Positions 54,543 to 57,721 of a stretch of DNA of 57,721 bases are shown piece by piece. The stretch is from a virus: IMG/VR virus record IMGVR_UViG_3300030104_001324, positions 1-57,721 of that record. One strand, given 5' to 3'. The stretch's first letter is position 1, and each line of letters opens with the position of its first letter. The notes beneath the pieces are model-generated. The model saw only the letters and a list, made by a program, of their open reading frames with translations. It had not been told where the DNA came from and searched no databases. The position numbers and the translations under genes were made by a program.

Positions 54543-57230
54543 ATGGGAGAAACGTACACAAGACAGTCTTCATACTCTGATGGAGATACAATAACAGCGG
54601 CACATACTAATGACGAGTTTAACCAGTTATTAGCAGCTTTTGCATCAAGTTCAGGACACACACACGATGGCACTACCGCAGAAGGTGGACCAATTACTAA
54701 GCTTCTTGGTAATACACTTACGTTTGGTGCAGGTACAGCAGGAACAGATATTACCATTACATTTGATGGAGAAACTACTGACGGTGTTCTTAAATGGATG
54801 GAAGATGAAGACTACTTTGAGTTTTCAGATGACATACTTGTAGCTTCTACAGAAAAGATACAATTCCGTGACACAGCTATATACATTAACTCTAGTGCAG
54901 ACGGACAGCTTGACTTAGTAGCTGACACAGAGATACAGATAGCTGCTACTACTATTGACATCAATGGTAATGTAGACATCTCAGGTACACTCACTATTGG
55001 TTCAGCAGGTATATCTGAAGCTGAACTAGAAGTGTTAGATGGACTAACAGTTTCAACCACAGAAGTAAATATACTTGACGGTGATACTACTGCTACATCT
55101 ACTACAGTCGCAGATGCAGACAGAGTAGTAATGAATGACAACGGCACTATGGTGCAAGTTGCTGTAACAGACTTAGCTGCATACTTTGACGATGAAATTA
55201 CAGCTATGCCTAACCTAACATCTGTAGGCACACTCTCCACACTCACAGTAGACAATGTAATAATTAACGGCACGACTATAGGACACACAAGTGACACAGA
55301 CTTGATGACCTTGACTAGTGGTGTAGTAACTGTTGCAGGTGAATTAGATGCGACAACTCTTGACATTTCAGGTAATGCCGATATTGATGGTACAACTAAC
55401 CTAGACGTTGTTGACATTGACGGTGCAGTACAGATTGACGCTACTGTAACTGTTGGTGAAGATGACACAGGTTACGATGTAAAATTCTTTGGTGATACAG
55501 CTTCAGCGTATATGCAATGGGATGCTTCTGCAGATGACCTTATACTAGGTGGTGCTGCAGGACTTGTAGTTCCTGAAAGTAAATTAACATTAGGTAGCAC
55601 TGCTGTTACAGCTACTGCTGCAGAGCTTAACTTACTTGATGGTGTATCTGGATTAGTACAAGCTGACTTTACTAAACTAGCAGCAGTTGATTCAACAGCA
55701 GCAGAACTTAACATTGTAGATGGAGGTACTTCTGCTACATCAACAACATTAGCAGACGCTGACAGAGTTGTAGTAAACGATAATGGAACAATGGTTCAGG
55801 TTGCTTTAACTGACTTTGAAACATACTTTGAGTCAGCTTTAGATACACTTTCTAATGTAACTACTGTTGGTGCATTAAATAGTGGTTCTATAACAAGTGG
55901 CTTTGGTACAATAGATACTGGGTCTTCTACAATAACAACTACAGGTCTTATCACAGGTGGCTCACTTGATATTGATGACGTTGTTATAAACGGCACAACT
56001 ATTGGTCATACTGATGATACAGATTTGATTACACTCACAGATGGTGTTGTTACTGTTGCAGGTGAAGTTGATGCAACAAGTTTAGATATTAGTGGCGATA
56101 TAGATGTTGATGGAACAACTAATTTAGATAATACAGATATAGATGGCACGTTAGTTGTAGATGGTTCTAATATATCATTGGACAGTACAACTACGTTAAA
56201 CATAGATAACTCTAATACATCTAATGGTATAACAATAGGAACAGCCACATCTGGTGTACCTATATCTATAGGGCATAGTACATCTGAAACTACAATAAAT
56301 GGCAATCTAACCGTATCAGGTACAACCACTACAGTAAATTCAACTACTGTAAATTTAAACGACCACAACATTATACTAGATAGCGGTAACAGTACGTCTG
56401 CTGTCATAAATGGTGCAGGTATTACAATAGAGGGTGGTAGTGGAGATGACGCTACATTTAGCTATAGTACAACTGGTCCTAAGTTTGAGCTAAAGTTAGG
56501 CTCTAGTTATGAAAGTTTACAAGTTGACCAACTTATTGCAGACTCATTAGATATAGAAAATGATGTAGATATTAATGGTACACTAGAAGCGGATGCTATA
56601 ACAGTTAATGGCACAGCACTTAATACCGTGATTGCAGGTGTAACAGTTACTAATGCAACAACAGCTGCAGTAGCAACAACAGTAACTATTAGTGATAATG
56701 AAAGCACAAACGAAGACAATGCTATTATCTTTACTGCAGGTGGAGATGTAGATGGTGGAAACATAGGATTAGAGTCAGATGGTGATTTAACTTACAATCC
56801 TAGCACAGGAAGGTTGACAGCGACACAATTATCTGGTACAATACAAACTGCAGCACAAACAAATATTACATCATTAGGTACATTATCTGCATTAACTGTT
56901 GACAATGTAGCAATAAATGGTACAACTATAGGTCACACAGATGATACAGACCTTATAACATTAGCAGATGGTATAGCAACAGTAGCAGGTGAACTTTCTG
57001 TAACTACCTTAGACATAGGTGGTACTAATGTAGCAGCTACTGCCGCAGAGTTAAACATAATGGACGGTGGAACAGCCGCTTCATCTACAACTCTTGCAGA
57101 TGCAGATAGATTAGTGACAAACGATAATGGAACAATGAAACAAGTAGCATTAACAGATGTGAAAACATATTTAACCAGTGCAGGGTTTTCTACTGATGAC
57201 CCAACGGCACTTGCGATTGCCCTTGGATAG
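54543..57230 (+). CDS. Main tail fibre protein with internal repeats
   Basis: An 895-residue fibre. The first 40 residues (SSYSDGDTITAAHTNDEFNQ, then a GHTHDG element) are a common marine phage fibre N-terminus that docks to the tail. The rest is repeats: INGTTIGHT.DTDL..L..G occurs three times, DADR.V.NDNGTM.QVA.TD three times, and TAAELN..DG several times, giving a long beta-structured trimeric shaft. The C-terminus is short and simple, so receptor-binding tips are probably supplied by the small fibre genes that follow. The whole gene lacks GATC. Confidence 0.82.
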   Translation: MGETYTRQSSYSDGDTITAAHTNDEFNQLLAAFASSSGHTHDGTTAEGGPITKLLGNTLTFGAGTAGTDITITFDGETTDGVLKWMEDEDYFEFSDDILVASTEKIQFRDTAIYINSSADGQLDLVADTEIQIAATTIDINGNVDISGTLTIGSAGISEAELEVLDGLTVSTTEVNILDGDTTATSTTVADADRVVMNDNGTMVQVAVTDLAAYFDDEITAMPNLTSVGTLSTLTVDNVIINGTTIGHTSDTDLMTLTSGVVTVAGELDATTLDISGNADIDGTTNLDVVDIDGAVQIDATVTVGEDDTGYDVKFFGDTASAYMQWDASADDLILGGAAGLVVPESKLTLGSTAVTATAAELNLLDGVSGLVQADFTKLAAVDSTAAELNIVDGGTSATSTTLADADRVVVNDNGTMVQVALTDFETYFESALDTLSNVTTVGALNSGSITSGFGTIDTGSSTITTTGLITGGSLDIDDVVINGTTIGHTDDTDLITLTDGVVTVAGEVDATSLDISGDIDVDGTTNLDNTDIDGTLVVDGSNISLDSTTTLNIDNSNTSNGITIGTATSGVPISIGHSTSETTINGNLTVSGTTTTVNSTTVNLNDHNIILDSGNSTSAVINGAGITIEGGSGDDATFSYSTTGPKFELKLGSSYESLQVDQLIADSLDIENDVDINGTLEADAITVNGTALNTVIAGVTVTNATTAAVATTVTISDNESTNEDNAIIFTAGGDVDGGNIGLESDGDLTYNPSTGRLTATQLSGTIQTAAQTNITSLGTLSALTVDNVAINGTTIGHTDDTDLITLADGIATVAGELSVTTLDIGGTNVAATAAELNIMDGGTAASSTTLADADRLVTNDNGTMKQVALTDVKTYLTSAGFSTDDPTALAIALG
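55020..57175 (+). repeat. Amino-acid level tandem repeats in the tail fibre shaft
   Basis: Three large units with the order AEL..LDG, (D)ADR-NDNGTM-QVA, INGTTIGHT and TLDI/SLDI elements. The INGTTIGHT blocks start near 55250, 55970 and 56899. At DNA level the copies differ at many synonymous sites, so they are old repeats under protein-level selection. Confidence 0.7.
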
Positions 57231-57243
57231 TTAGGAGAAACAG

Positions 57244-57603
57244 ATGGCAAATACATTTAAAGTGGTGACATTCGCAGCAGAGCCAAATGCTGCAGGTACA
57301 CCCTACACAGTTTATACAACACCTTCAAGCACAACAACAGTTGTTATAGGTTTAATATTAACAAACATTCATACTTCTCAAGTAACAGCAGAAGTTGAGC
57401 TTGTTAGTGATACATCAGGAGGAGGCAGAGGAGCTACAAATGGCACAGCTTTCTTAGCTAAAGATGTACCTATACCTGTAGGAGCTTCATTAGAACTATT
57501 GTCAGGTGGTAAGGTTATACTAGAAACTACGGATATACTAAAAATTGACTGTAGCGTAGCAGATAAACTGTCTGGAGCATTAAGCATCATGGAGATAACA
57601 TAA
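57244..57603 (+). CDS. Small structural protein after the main fibre
   Basis: A 119-residue beta-rich protein (MANTFKVVTFAAEPNAAGTP, then IGLILTNIHTSQVTAEVELVSD). Proteins of this form, similar to tail-associated beta-sandwich domains, follow the main fibre in many marine phages. The GGAG site seven bases upstream is good. Its last 48 bases are repeated at the left end of the window. It precedes the first MPYIG adaptor by one base across the circle junction. Confidence 0.65.
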   Translation: MANTFKVVTFAAEPNAAGTPYTVYTTPSSTTTVVIGLILTNIHTSQVTAEVELVSDTSGGGRGATNGTAFLAKDVPIPVGASLELLSGGKVILETTDILKIDCSVADKLSGALSIMEIT

Positions 57604-57721
57604 TATGCCCTATATTGGAGTAGAACCAGAGTCTAACTTTCAGACTGCTCCTGCTGTTGTCAGGTTTAGTGGTGATGGTTCAGACACAACCTTTGCACTA
57701 GGCAGAACTATTGGCTCTGTG
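57556..57721. repeat. Terminal redundancy, right copy (identical to 1-166)
   Basis: Exact copy of bases 1-166. It carries the end of the 57244 gene and the first 117 bases of the MPYIG adaptor gene. Removing one copy gives a circle of 57,555 bases. Confidence 0.95.
57605..57721 (+). CDS. Partial repeat of the first MPYIG adaptor gene
   Basis: The first 39 codons of the gene at 50-502, present a second time because of the terminal redundancy and cut by the window end. It is not a separate gene. Confidence 0.9.
   Translation, partial: MPYIGVEPESNFQTAPAVVRFSGDGSDTTFALGRTIGSV

Noticed and set aside
54812-55468. Long open frame on the minus strand under the tail fibre gene (218 codons), with several others nearby
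   Set aside because: Antisense shadows of a repetitive, Thr/Asp/Gly-rich fibre gene: low-complexity Ser/Val/Pro composition, no ribosome sites, and opposite to a long operon.

Overview
The window is one complete, circularly closing genome of a marine tailed phage (podovirus type) of about 57,555 bp. The first 166 bases are repeated exactly as the last 166 bases, inside genes, so the sequence closes on itself. It is AT-rich and densely packed. The best lineage marker is the family A DNA polymerase, which carries a DnaJ-like CxxCxGxG zinc finger between its exonuclease and polymerase parts. That insertion is known from the SAR116 phage HMO-2011 and its relatives, many of which infect SAR11 or other marine alphaproteobacteria. 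A DUF1127 protein, a typical alphaproteobacterial host gene family, also fits such a host. Placement in the HMO-2011 group and the host are inferences.

Layout. Two arms diverge from a gene-poor control region (34.22-35.08 kb) and meet tail to tail at 15.075 kb with only two bases between them. The leftward arm (34.2 to 15.1 kb, minus strand) holds, in order of transcription: a Lys-rich orphan protein in its own transcription unit; many very small genes; a GP88-family protein; a C5 cytosine methyltransferase; a DUF932 protein; a tyrosine integrase; primase; DnaB-like helicase; a GIY-YIG nuclease; DNA polymerase; a probable ssDNA-binding protein; a Cas4/RecB-like nuclease; T7-type endonuclease I; DUF3310; a class II ribonucleotide reductase; and a MazG-like pyrophosphohydrolase. 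The rightward arm (35.1 kb through the circle junction to 15.07 kb, plus strand) holds: small accessory genes including DUF1127 and an EF-hand membrane protein; small basic virion-type proteins; holin and endolysin; terminase; portal; scaffold; capsid; tail tube proteins; a 10 kb tail-fibre module spanning the circle junction; and large internal virion proteins.

Regulation. No phage RNA polymerase is visible. Several near-perfect sigma-70 promoters (TTGACA-like, 16-18 bp, TATAAT/TATAAC) occur at 20.5, 27.3, 32.8, 34.4, 34.9, 35.7 and 50.15 kb, so host RNA polymerase probably reads the whole genome. Intrinsic terminators lie after the Lys-rich orphan gene and after the capsid-accessory gene.

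Most unusual features. (1) Seven copies of a perfect 14-bp palindrome, GTCCAAGCTTGGAC, occur only in the leftward arm, denser toward the control region. They fall in promoter leaders and also inside genes in all three reading frames, so they look like a dispersed operator system whose binding protein I cannot name. (2) An 11.0 kb block covering the tail-fibre module has no GATC at all, while GATC is common in most of the genome. A second 4 kb stretch has only one. (3) The tail-fibre region holds two parallel adaptor-fibre cassettes built from the same small modules. (4) One gene appears to start at an AUA codon behind a nine-base Shine-Dalgarno match.
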